Of a stretch of DNA of 64,000 nt, positions 43,088 through 51,302 are shown piece by piece; positions within the stretch are counted from its first letter, which is position 1; each line of letters starts with the position of its first letter. The notes beneath the pieces are model-generated. The model ran no database searches. It saw only the letters and a program-made list of their open reading frames with translations, and was not told the origin of the DNA. The stretch is from DT-110 sp964342305 (GTDB taxonomy: Bacteria > Bacteroidota > Bacteroidia > Chitinophagales > Saprospiraceae), in contig CAYFGK010000007.1 in assembly GCA_964342305.1 (NCBI GenBank), positions 1 through 64,000 of the forward strand, written 5' to 3'. The translations under genes and the position numbers were made by a program.

Positions 43088-45814
43088 CTATTTCCACTCA
43101 AAATTAAAGGTCAGTGCCGGGAAGGCATTGCCCAAAATTGCTAATTGCCGCGCCCGCCCGGGCAGGGTAATCTCCCGGTCGTAAAAGACGGTAAATGGAT
43201 TCTCCCGACCGTAGACATTATACACTGAGATTGTCCAACTGGTCTTGAACCGACGATCCTTGCGGTACCCCATACCAATGGTATAAGCAAAGTCGAGCCG
43301 ATGGTAATCGGGTATGCGCAATCCGTTGCGCGAGGAGTACAAGGGTACCCGCAGTCCTTCCAGCGTTTCGTAGGTACCAACGGGAGCCGTAACCGGCCGA
43401 CCGCGGTGGTAATTGAAATTCAGGGTGATGGTATGCCGTTGGTTGGGCTGAAAGTTGACCACCATAGCCAGGTTGTGCGGCAGATCAAAATTGCTCGGAT
43501 ACCATTCGCCCCGGTTGATTCCCGTTACCTGTCGCTCGGTGCGCGAATAGGTATAGTTCACGAACCCATTCCACTCTCCGATATTTCGCTTCACACTAAC
43601 CTCCACCCCGTAAGCCCGACCGGTACCGTTTAGCGTTTCTGTTTCCAGGTTGTTGTTTGCCCGCAACGCGGCGAAATCTTTGAAGTCATATAATTGATCA
43701 ATAGTTCGGCCGTATACTTCGACCGAAGTTTCCCATTCGTTCTCCGCAAAATTTCGGAAAAAACCGATGGAGGCATTATGGGCCCGGTTAGGTTCCAGAT
43801 AGGCAGTACTAAGCTGGTATTGATTGCCCGGAGTGGGGCTATCCGCATTGAAGATCTGGTTAATAAACTGTGCCGTCCGGCTATATCCGGCTTTGATAGA
43901 GGTATTTGGCGAAAGCCGGTACCTGACCGACATCCGGGGCTCCAGACTATTATAGGTGGCAATGGTTTCGCCCGAAGCATAGGAAGACACATCGGTGATC
44001 TCTTCGCTTTCCGGGTCTTCCGGATTTTCGTAGTTGGGTACTTCTCCCGGTCCCAGGAACCGATAGTGTACTAATCGGAGTCCGCCCGAAATTTCAACGG
44101 CCGGTGATAAGGCATAGGTTACCTGTCCGAATAAAGCCGATTCCAGGGCACGCTCCCGAGGAACCGATCGAGACATGACCAGTGAAGTATCTCCGAAGGG
44201 AGCCAAATCGCCCGGATCGACCTGATAAAACACGGAGGCCAGTCCACCCTCCACCGTCAGGTCAACCGTTGGATTGTAGGTAAACTGATTCTTCAGGCGC
44301 GTATAACTGATCTGATTATTCAGGGTGGCCGCCTCGCGCCCGGCAAAATCTGTTTGTTCGCTACGGTAACGGCTATAACTGAGCGAGAGGCGATTATATG
44401 CCTGATCGGAGAAAAAAGTCTTATAGATAGCCTGACCCGTCAGGGTTTGGTAATCAAAACCGAATTCATCGTTGTAGGTGAACTCATCATCCGAGGAATA
44501 TCCCGACAGGATCAACTGATGGTTCTCAGTGAAGCGATGGGTATACCGCACATTCAGGTCGTAGAAAAAAGCTGAACTGCGTTGTACCGTTAACACATCA
44601 ATGGTCCGCAGCAGCCAATCCGTATAGGACGAGCGAAAACCGACCAGAAAACTGCTCTTACCAGCGATAACCGGCCCTTCGGCGGATATCCGGCTGGTGA
44701 CCGGTCCTACCCCACCCTTGAACTGAAAGCCATCGAAATTACCATCACGCATTTCGACATCGAGTACCGAAGATAAACGCCCGCCGTAAGTCGCCGGCAT
44801 GGTAGCTTTAAATAGTTGCACCCGTTGCACGAGGTCGGTATTCAGGGTACTGAAAAAACCAAGTGCGTGGGAAGGATTGAAAAGAATGGCATCGTCTTGC
44901 AAAATGAGGTTTTGATCAACTTCGCCGCCCCGTACATTGAATCCAATCGCTCCCTCACCGATGGTACTCACTCCGGGATATAAGAGCAGGCTCTTAATGA
45001 CATCCGTTTCGCCCATAAAGGAAGGCAAGCGCTTGACAGTCATCATATCCACTTGGGTCACCCCGACCTGTGTACGGTCGAGATTGTCTTCCGGAGAATC
45101 GGATTGAATGGTAACCTCGCTTAGTTCAATTGCCCTTGGTTCCAGGTTGATTTCCAGGGGTCCATCATTGAATACCTGAATCTGCTGTAAGCGCTCTTCG
45201 TATCCCACAAATGAGATCAGCACCTCGTAGCGTCCGGTGGGTACCTGAACAGTATACTGGCCATTTTGATCGGTAGTGAACCCCTGTTCCAGGGCCGGCC
45301 AGTACACATTGGCGCCCACGATGGGTAAGTCCGTTTCGGCGTCAATGAGGGTTGCCGTGACCGTGGCCTGACCGTTGGGCGCAATATTTTCGATAGAACC
45401 TATCTCCAGGGTACGCTCGGCTTCCGAAGGTTCTGTGGCTACGGCCTCTTCCAGAGTAGCGAAATAAGAAGCTGCATACTGGGCATTGAGGCGCCCCGTT
45501 GGTCCGATCACAATTGCGTAATCCCGGTATGGCTGGAACGTCAGACCGGTACCTTCCAGCAACTGGGCGATCAATTCGGGCAGAGTGGCATCTTCGAGTG
45601 AAATATCAACCTCCTTTTCGGGTAACTGGGCGGGATTCGCGTAAATCCTGATACCGGTGGCTGATTCTATTTGCCGAAAGGCTCCCAGCAGATTATCATC
45701 CTGGAGAGATACGGTATAGGTAAGGGTATCTATCTGCGATTGAGCTTCGGCAAGTGCAATGGGCGCCGCACAAATACAAAGCAGTATTAAGAGTCGGGCG
45801 GTGGTTTTTTTCAT
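43088..45814 (-). CDS. TonB-dependent receptor with STN domain
   Basis: 908 residues from ATG 45814. Signal peptide about 1-25. An STN domain (about 27-107, SLQDDNLLGAFRQIESATGI) is followed by a carboxypeptidase-regulatory-like beta-sandwich (about 150-235, VTATLIDAETDLPIVGANVY; GRYEVLISFVGYEERL), the plug (about 245-365, LLLYPGVSTIGEGAIGFNVRGG) and a 22-strand-type barrel to the C-terminal Trp. It imports a large or chelated substrate using TonB. An STN domain often signals to an anti-sigma factor, but no FecR or sigma gene is adjacent. It heads the operon with two DUF4249 genes and the MG2-like gene. Confidence 0.93.
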   Translation of the reverse strand: MKKTTARLLILLCICAAPIALAEAQSQIDTLTYTVSLQDDNLLGAFRQIESATGIRIYANPAQLPEKEVDISLEDATLPELIAQLLEGTGLTFQPYRDYAIVIGPTGRLNAQYAASYFATLEEAVATEPSEAERTLEIGSIENIAPNGQATVTATLIDAETDLPIVGANVYWPALEQGFTTDQNGQYTVQVPTGRYEVLISFVGYEERLQQIQVFNDGPLEINLEPRAIELSEVTIQSDSPEDNLDRTQVGVTQVDMMTVKRLPSFMGETDVIKSLLLYPGVSTIGEGAIGFNVRGGEVDQNLILQDDAILFNPSHALGFFSTLNTDLVQRVQLFKATMPATYGGRLSSVLDVEMRDGNFDGFQFKGGVGPVTSRISAEGPVIAGKSSFLVGFRSSYTDWLLRTIDVLTVQRSSAFFYDLNVRYTHRFTENHQLILSGYSSDDEFTYNDEFGFDYQTLTGQAIYKTFFSDQAYNRLSLSYSRYRSEQTDFAGREAATLNNQISYTRLKNQFTYNPTVDLTVEGGLASVFYQVDPGDLAPFGDTSLVMSRSVPRERALESALFGQVTYALSPAVEISGGLRLVHYRFLGPGEVPNYENPEDPESEEITDVSSYASGETIATYNSLEPRMSVRYRLSPNTSIKAGYSRTAQFINQIFNADSPTPGNQYQLSTAYLEPNRAHNASIGFFRNFAENEWETSVEVYGRTIDQLYDFKDFAALRANNNLETETLNGTGRAYGVEVSVKRNIGEWNGFVNYTYSRTERQVTGINRGEWYPSNFDLPHNLAMVVNFQPNQRHTITLNFNYHRGRPVTAPVGTYETLEGLRVPLYSSRNGLRIPDYHRLDFAYTIGMGYRKDRRFKTSWTISVYNVYGRENPFTVFYDREITLPGRARQLAILGNAFPALTFNFEWK

Positions 45815-45942
45815 ACAATCCAAATGAGTGTACCAGTAAAATCAGGTACTAAATAGCCCTTTCTGGTTATGGTTCAAACACTTCCCGGACCTTTTTGTAG
45901 AATTTGTCTGTCGGATTGCAAGGATCGAATGCCATTCAGTTC

Positions 45943-45960
45943 AGAAGTCATATCAAAAAT
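45943..45960 (+). repeat. Solo MITE end
   Basis: AGAAGTCATATCAAAAAT matches the terminal repeat at 16256-16273 (minus strand) in 16 of 18 positions. No second end was found nearby; GTTTTGAGAAGGCTTTT directly follows as an imperfect complement. Confidence 0.45.
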
Positions 45961-46010
45961 GTTTTGAGAAGGCTTTTAAACAAGAAGCACCCGATTTTCC
46001 TTTACATAAC

Positions 46011-46598
46011 ATGATCGACTGGAAAGATTGCCAGCAGATCCTCGATGAAACCCTCACCCGTGGAGCCCTGTTGCGAACCTCAACTAATACCTTTTTCTTA
46101 TCCTACGCAAGGCTCACGAACCGCGAGGGCCAGGTCGGCCTGGAAGTGCTATACCGTAAACCTACCGAATCGACCTCCAGGGGACTTTGTTTCCTGCTCA
46201 CTCATTTCGACCGGGACTCCGAAACCGGAAAGATATACCTGGCCTACTCCGACACCGACTATATTCAAGTCTTACCGCTGCCAACCGACCAGATCCTCGC
46301 GGCAACTACGCTTTACCGTCAGGAGTACTTATTCCTGACCAACGACCTGCTTCCGGGTCTGAGCAAGGAAAATGACTGGCCTATTCACGAAAACCATTGC
46401 TTCCAGCGTGTTCTCCTGGATCATTTATTCCAGGATTGCTGGTATCAGCATGTACCTAAAGGACCAACCCCCGCTTACCGGCAATTGAATCTGACGCAAC
46501 TGGGTCACTTGCTGCGATCGACGCATCAAATGTGCTGGATGAGTCGAGCAGAGGTTACCCGACAAAACAACCAGAGTTTACAATGGCGTACCACATAA
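46011..46598 (+). CDS. Conserved-looking hypothetical protein
   Basis: 195 residues, cytoplasmic, well folded in appearance: LTRGALLRTSTNTFFLSYARL, a beta-rich centre (GLCFLLTHFDRDSETGKIYLAYSDTD) and a helical C-terminus with ENHCFQRVLLDHLFQDCWYQH. I recall similar proteins in other Bacteroidota but not a demonstrated function, and assign none. It is a lone plus-strand gene between two minus-strand receptor units. Confidence 0.75.
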   Translation: MIDWKDCQQILDETLTRGALLRTSTNTFFLSYARLTNREGQVGLEVLYRKPTESTSRGLCFLLTHFDRDSETGKIYLAYSDTDYIQVLPLPTDQILAATTLYRQEYLFLTNDLLPGLSKENDWPIHENHCFQRVLLDHLFQDCWYQHVPKGPTPAYRQLNLTQLGHLLRSTHQMCWMSRAEVTRQNNQSLQWRTT

Positions 46599-46627
46599 AA
46601 AAGGATTCCAGGCAAGACCCGGAATCC
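46597..46627 (-). terminator. Rho-independent terminator of the receptor gene
   Basis: On the minus strand GGATTCC-GGG and CC-TGGAATCC form a stem (46627-46603) followed by six T. It lies about 90 bases after the receptor stop and also closes the plus-strand gene. Confidence 0.7.
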
Positions 46628-46717
46628 AACTAAAAATAGATTAGTATGAAAACTAAGCTGTATTAATAGGGTCTCAAGATAGGCTTGAGATCACCCGACG
46701 TTTTTCAGATCATTTTT

Positions 46718-49171
46718 CTATTCACCATCGTAATCTCCACCACCGTCGTATCCGCCACGGCCGCGATCTCCGCGCCCCCGCCGGTCACCACGGCCATTAT
46801 CATTGAGGCGATAGTTGAAGGCCAAGGTGACGGTGCGTGCCCGCCACTGAAATTCCCCTTCCGTGTAAAAGTTGGGCCCTTCGGTTATGTACCGGCGCTT
46901 GCGTGAGTTTAATAAATCCCGCACATTCAGGGTCAGAGTAGCTTTATTGTTCATTATTTCCCGGCTCATCGCCAGGTCAATAGAGTAATAAGACTTGGAG
47001 CGTCCCTGAGCAGTATTTCTGGGTGCCCGGTAGTTACCACGAAGCTGACCTTCGGTTTTTTCGCCAAACTCAAATTGGGTGGTCAGGCGGGTGAAGAAGG
47101 TAGTCGCTTCCGCGTAAAATTCTTGCCCATCGTATTCACCTTCGGTTTCAGATGTATAGAAGTTGGCATTACCGTTTACCCGCATCCACTCGGCTGGATT
47201 GTAGGAGAAGGTAAATTCAATACCCAGCGATTTCTCAGTCGACAGGTTTACGGGGCGTGACACAGAGGTACCATCGTCGAATACGGTCCGAATGCGTTCC
47301 TCCACGCCATTGGTATGGCGGTAGTAAATCGCGGAGGTCAAAGATCCCTTATCCCAAAACTTCAGGTGACTGATCTCGCCCGAGTGAGTGAATTCCGGAT
47401 TGAGATTTGGATTACCACTACGGAAGTTTCGGTTATCACTGAAGCTAAAAAATGGATTTAAAGACCAGAAGTCTGGCCGGTCCACCCGGCGGCTATAGCT
47501 GATCTGGAATTGGTTATTTCCGGGGAACTCGTAGTTCAGGAAAGCAGAAGGAAACAAATTCAGGAAGTTCCGGGTGCTCTCTTCGTCGGTTTGTTCCAAT
47601 TCGGTATAAATTCTGGAGTATTCGGCACGCAAACCGGCCTGGAATGAAAACTTCCCGTATTTGTTACCGAAAGCCGTATAACCAGCCAAGATGTCTTCGT
47701 CGTAATTAAAGTTATTTGAGAGTCCTTCGAGTGACTGCCAGGTACCGGCCATGAGCTCCTCGACCAGATAATCATTATCGATGCGGCGGAAGGTACCACG
47801 ACCACCCAGCTCAAAACGACCATCGGCTCCGATGGGCTTCACATAATCAACCTGGACGTTCAGTTCACTCTCGTCTTCTACATTGTCGGAGCGTTGCAGC
47901 AGGTCATCTTCACCGGTTTCAATAAATTCCGGATTGAAAAAGGTTTCCCGCAAATCGGAGGTTTCCTGTTCTTTATTATCCTGTAGCCGAACATCAGCGA
48001 CCAGTTCGTGATCTTCCCCTTCGAATTGTTTACGGAAGGTCAGGGCATATTCGTAGCTAGGGTCGACTTCGGTCTGATCTTCTGTCCGGATGGAGATGCG
48101 ATCGAGATTATCACGGCTTCCGATGAAATCCTGATAGGTCAGTTCGGTGCGGTCATCATCTTCGCCGTAGCGGTAGTTAAAAGAACCGGTAAGGGTAGTG
48201 GTTTCATTGAAGAAGTATTCACCTCCGATCCTCGAGTTTACCGACCAGCCCCGGCGTTCGGTTTCCCGGTCCTGTTGATAGATAAAAAGACTATCGTTAC
48301 GCAGGAACTCCTGGATCACGTATCCGGATCCGGGGTTGCCCCGCAGGCGCCCCCCCACGTTTGCAAATAGGTTTAGTTTATCCTGTCGCCAGTTCATATT
48401 TACACTGGCGCCGTGGTTATCCGGTACACCGGTGTTGAGATTTACGGATCCGTTCAGCCCTCCTCGCTCGTCTTTCTTAAGAATGATGTTGATAATACCG
48501 GCTGTTCCTTCCGCATCGTAACGGGCCGATGGGTTAGTAATCACCTCTACGCGTTCAATGAGGTCAGCGGGTAGGGCCCGAAGTCCGTCAGAATCACCTA
48601 CGCCCACCAGAGCGGACGGGCGACCGTTGACTAAAATTCGAACACCATTATTTCCCCGCAGGCTAATGTTACCTTCCACATCTACCTGCACGGAAGGTAC
48701 ATTATCGAGAATATCAACCGCAGAATTACCAGTGGTCATTAAGTCTTTACCAACGTTAAAAACACGCTTATCGAGCGCCATTTCCATTTGACTGCGCTCC
48801 GTAGCGACTACTACCTCGTCGAGTACTTCGGCATCACCACCTAGGGAGAGGGTTCCAACGTCGATGGTCTTTTGACTACCATCAGCTTCAATGGGGCCGA
48901 TGAACTGTGTTTGATACCCAACAAAGCCGGCTTTAACCAGGTACGTATCACCTGCCGGTGCATCCAGGGAAAAGCGTCCATCCTCAAAAGTAATCCCTCC
49001 GGTGACCAGGCTGCTGTCTGCTGATTTTAACAGGCTGATATTTGCGTAAGCCAGGGGACCGTTGGCGTCTTCGTCCATCACTTTCCCGGTCAGGGTTACC
49101 TTTTGGGCGGACAAAGAAAAAGTACCTGCTACAAAAATGAGCAGGTACCCCAGTCGGATTAAATCGTTCAT
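46718..49171 (-). CDS. Outer membrane beta-barrel receptor (TonB-receptor-like)
   Basis: 817 residues from ATG 49171; 16 further codons upstream lack signal-peptide character. Signal peptide about 1-23 (FSLSAQ). A carboxypeptidase-regulatory-like domain (about 24-110) is followed by a plug (about 120-225: LMTTGNSAVDILDNVPSVQV; IEVITNPSARYDAEGTAGIINI-type segment) and a barrel of the OMP_b-brl_3 type. The C-terminal tail is Gly/Arg/Asp-rich (GDRRGRGDRGRGGYDGGG) instead of ending in an aromatic strand. The gene lies directly downstream of a two-component system with a shared operator, so it is probably its target. Substrate unknown. Confidence 0.9.
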   Translation of the reverse strand: MNDLIRLGYLLIFVAGTFSLSAQKVTLTGKVMDEDANGPLAYANISLLKSADSSLVTGGITFEDGRFSLDAPAGDTYLVKAGFVGYQTQFIGPIEADGSQKTIDVGTLSLGGDAEVLDEVVVATERSQMEMALDKRVFNVGKDLMTTGNSAVDILDNVPSVQVDVEGNISLRGNNGVRILVNGRPSALVGVGDSDGLRALPADLIERVEVITNPSARYDAEGTAGIINIILKKDERGGLNGSVNLNTGVPDNHGASVNMNWRQDKLNLFANVGGRLRGNPGSGYVIQEFLRNDSLFIYQQDRETERRGWSVNSRIGGEYFFNETTTLTGSFNYRYGEDDDRTELTYQDFIGSRDNLDRISIRTEDQTEVDPSYEYALTFRKQFEGEDHELVADVRLQDNKEQETSDLRETFFNPEFIETGEDDLLQRSDNVEDESELNVQVDYVKPIGADGRFELGGRGTFRRIDNDYLVEELMAGTWQSLEGLSNNFNYDEDILAGYTAFGNKYGKFSFQAGLRAEYSRIYTELEQTDEESTRNFLNLFPSAFLNYEFPGNNQFQISYSRRVDRPDFWSLNPFFSFSDNRNFRSGNPNLNPEFTHSGEISHLKFWDKGSLTSAIYYRHTNGVEERIRTVFDDGTSVSRPVNLSTEKSLGIEFTFSYNPAEWMRVNGNANFYTSETEGEYDGQEFYAEATTFFTRLTTQFEFGEKTEGQLRGNYRAPRNTAQGRSKSYYSIDLAMSREIMNNKATLTLNVRDLLNSRKRRYITEGPNFYTEGEFQWRARTVTLAFNYRLNDNGRGDRRGRGDRGRGGYDGGGDYDGE

Positions 49172-49216
49172 AGTTTTTGTCTTCAGTCGGTTAGTCAATT
49201 GTTGGGTGATTTGATA

Positions 49217-49260
49217 CAAACATAAGGGGTGATTCTATGGAACTTTTGAGTAGAATTTGA
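49217..49260 (-). promoter_or_regulatory. Promoter and regulator site of the receptor gene
   Basis: On the minus strand the -7 box is TATGTTTG (49224-49217). No TTTG is found at -33; instead a direct repeat lies there, TTTTGA at 49244-49249 and ATTTGA at 49255-49260 (plus orientation), with an 11-bp period. The same arrangement occurs before the response regulator gene. This fits an activator-dependent promoter. Confidence 0.5.
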
Positions 49261-49286
49261 GGGAAATCTGAAGTTTCGGGAAATGA

Positions 49287-50543
49287 CTAGAATGTGACAA
49301 TTAACCGGTGGACACCGGCCTCATAAACATACTGCAAATCAGCGCTGTGTACATCGCATATTTTTTTAACTATTGCGAGGCCCAATCCGAGTGATCTGCT
49401 GCCATTACTATTGGTTTGAAAGCGGTTGAACAACTGGTCGGTGGGTACCGAAGGAGGAGCTCCGGTATTCTCGACAATTAATTGTTGGGAACTAAGGAGC
49501 AACTTGATCCAGCCGTTGTCTTGGTTATGACGTACCGCATTTTTGAGGAGGTTACCGACCAGGATTTCACAAAGGGCCGGATCAATGGCAATATGCACGC
49601 CGGGCTCAATATCGGTGGTCATGGTAAGTCCCCGCAGAGCAGCCAGGTCTTCGAAAGTATGCAGGGATCGTTCGGCGATTTGGGAGATATTCGTGTCTTG
49701 GCGGGGTACGAGTGCCTGGTTTTCAATCCGCGTCAAAAGCAATAGTGCCTCACTCGTTTTAGACAAGCGGGCCAGGCTCGACTGAGCGGTCTGTATCAGA
49801 TCGATCTGCCGGGCCGACAGGCTTTCCGACTCCGAAAGTATCTCCAGCTTGCCCCGGGCAATAGCCAACGGGGTCTGTATTTCGTGCGATGCGTTTTCCG
49901 AAAATTCCTTCAGGGCCCGGTAATCGCGCTGGGCCTGTTGCATCATCTGATCAATAAATTCATTGAGGTGTTTGAACTCACGGGTGCTCGTCTTGGGAAA
50001 TGGGTGACGTTCGGTCCGTGTCACATTAAACGCCCGGATACGTCGCAGGGTCTCATGGAAGGGTCTGAACATATACCGGGAGATAAAAAACATAGCGGTT
50101 ACCAGCACGATCCCCAGTAACAGGAACAGGCGGGTCATAATCTTCACCACCACCTCGTATGAATCATCCTGCTCCAGGAAGTTCTCCTGAAATTCCATGT
50201 GATAAGCCTTTCCTTGTATCACCTTGGTCACCGAAAGCTTCCGGTAGGGTTCCATTTCATCCAGAAAGGGGTGAGGCCCCAGCGTATCGGAAAAACGCCC
50301 GGAGGTATCGGATACCTCAGACATTGGTACGGAGTCGATACGCACCTTGCGCGTATTGAGGGCCTCGATGGGTACACCGCTTTCGATGGCCCGGCGGGCA
50401 TCGCGGTAGTTATCCCGCAAAGCATAATCCGTTTCCTTCTCCACTTCACTGCGGATGAAGCGCAAAGCGACCACCCCGCCTACTGAAAAAACGATCAGCG
50501 AAAGAAGGAGGTACAGTATGGTAGTTTTGGTAAGTAGTCTCAT
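49287..50543 (-). CDS. Sensor histidine kinase
   Basis: 418 residues from ATG 50543 (ten extra upstream codons are possible). It has membrane helices at about 8-28 and 133-153 with a periplasmic sensor of about 105 residues between them, a HAMP-like linker, the H-box EFSENASHEIQTPLAIARGK and an HATPase domain with NLLKNAVRHN and SLGLGLAIVKKIC. It belongs to the EnvZ/PhoR-like class. It follows its response regulator gene after 33 bases and precedes the receptor gene. The signal is unknown. Confidence 0.92.
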   Translation of the reverse strand: MRLLTKTTILYLLLSLIVFSVGGVVALRFIRSEVEKETDYALRDNYRDARRAIESGVPIEALNTRKVRIDSVPMSEVSDTSGRFSDTLGPHPFLDEMEPYRKLSVTKVIQGKAYHMEFQENFLEQDDSYEVVVKIMTRLFLLLGIVLVTAMFFISRYMFRPFHETLRRIRAFNVTRTERHPFPKTSTREFKHLNEFIDQMMQQAQRDYRALKEFSENASHEIQTPLAIARGKLEILSESESLSARQIDLIQTAQSSLARLSKTSEALLLLTRIENQALVPRQDTNISQIAERSLHTFEDLAALRGLTMTTDIEPGVHIAIDPALCEILVGNLLKNAVRHNQDNGWIKLLLSSQQLIVENTGAPPSVPTDQLFNRFQTNSNGSRSLGLGLAIVKKICDVHSADLQYVYEAGVHRLIVTF

Positions 50544-50576
50544 GGTTTTTGTTTCCAAACGGATCAAACGCAAGGA

Positions 50577-51260
50577 TTACACCCCCCGATCCGTAAACTT
50601 ATACCCCAATCCGTAGATCGTCTGGATGTAGTCAGGGGCTCCGGCCTCCGTGATCTTTTTACGCAAATTCTTAATGTGTTGATACACAAAATCGAAGGAG
50701 TCCAGCAGGTCAACATTATCGCCCCATAAATGCTCGGCAATGGTTTGCTTGGTCAGCACCCGGCCCTTATTAGCCACAAAGAATAGCAGTAGTTCGTATT
50801 CTTTTACCGTAAGGGGAAGCTCTTCATCCACAATAAATACATCGTGGGTATCGGGCTGGATGACGATATCTCCGAACTCAATAAGGTCCCGCCCCTGAAA
50901 TTTTCGCCGTCGATAAATGGCTTTCAGCCGGGCGTTCAACTCCGGCAGGTGAAAGGGCTTGGTGAGGTAATCATCAGCACCCAGTTCCAGTCCTTTGATC
51001 TTGTCGTCCAGGGCATTTTTAGCAGAGATGATTAGCACCCCTGTCTCGGGTTGCACCTCCTTGAGCAGCCGAAGCACGCTGAAGCCATCACCATCGGGCA
51101 GCATGAGATCCAATACTACAATATCATACGAAAAACCGGTGAGTTTATCGCGGGCACTGGCGAAGGAAGAAGCTGTTTCACAAACCACGTCCCCCCGTGT
51201 CAGGTAGGTCTCGATATTGGTAAGGAGTTCGAGCTCGTCTTCTACAATTAGCAGTTTCAT
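50577..51260 (-). CDS. OmpR-family response regulator
   Basis: 227 residues. Receiver domain with acidic pocket EDE at 7-9, phospho-acceptor Asp51 (VVLDLMLPDGDG) and Lys in LTKPFHLPEL. The winged helix C-terminus (about 130-225) has ELPLTVKEYELLLFF and DFVYQHIKNLRKKI with the YIQTIYGLGYKF hairpin. It is the first gene of the regulator-kinase pair. A direct repeat immediately upstream suggests autoregulation. Confidence 0.95.
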   Translation of the reverse strand: MKLLIVEDELELLTNIETYLTRGDVVCETASSFASARDKLTGFSYDIVVLDLMLPDGDGFSVLRLLKEVQPETGVLIISAKNALDDKIKGLELGADDYLTKPFHLPELNARLKAIYRRRKFQGRDLIEFGDIVIQPDTHDVFIVDEELPLTVKEYELLLFFVANKGRVLTKQTIAEHLWGDNVDLLDSFDFVYQHIKNLRKKITEAGAPDYIQTIYGLGYKFTDRGV

Positions 51261-51264
51261 ACAG

Positions 51265-51297
51265 CAAATGTAGGGAACGATTTTGAGCGAATTTTGA
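51265..51297 (-). promoter_or_regulatory. Regulator promoter with direct-repeat site
   Basis: TACATTTG on the minus strand (51272-51265) fits the -7 consensus and would place the transcript start at or next to the ATG at 51260, so the mRNA may be nearly leaderless. Upstream lies ATTTTGA-GCGA-ATTTTGA (51280-51297), an 11-bp-period direct repeat like the one at 49244-49260. Confidence 0.5.
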
Positions 51298-51302
51298 AGG
51301 TG

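Noticed and set aside
43088..45814. FecIR-type sigma/anti-sigma control of the STN receptor
   Set aside because: No sigma or FecR-like gene lies next to the operon, so the STN domain alone does not support it.
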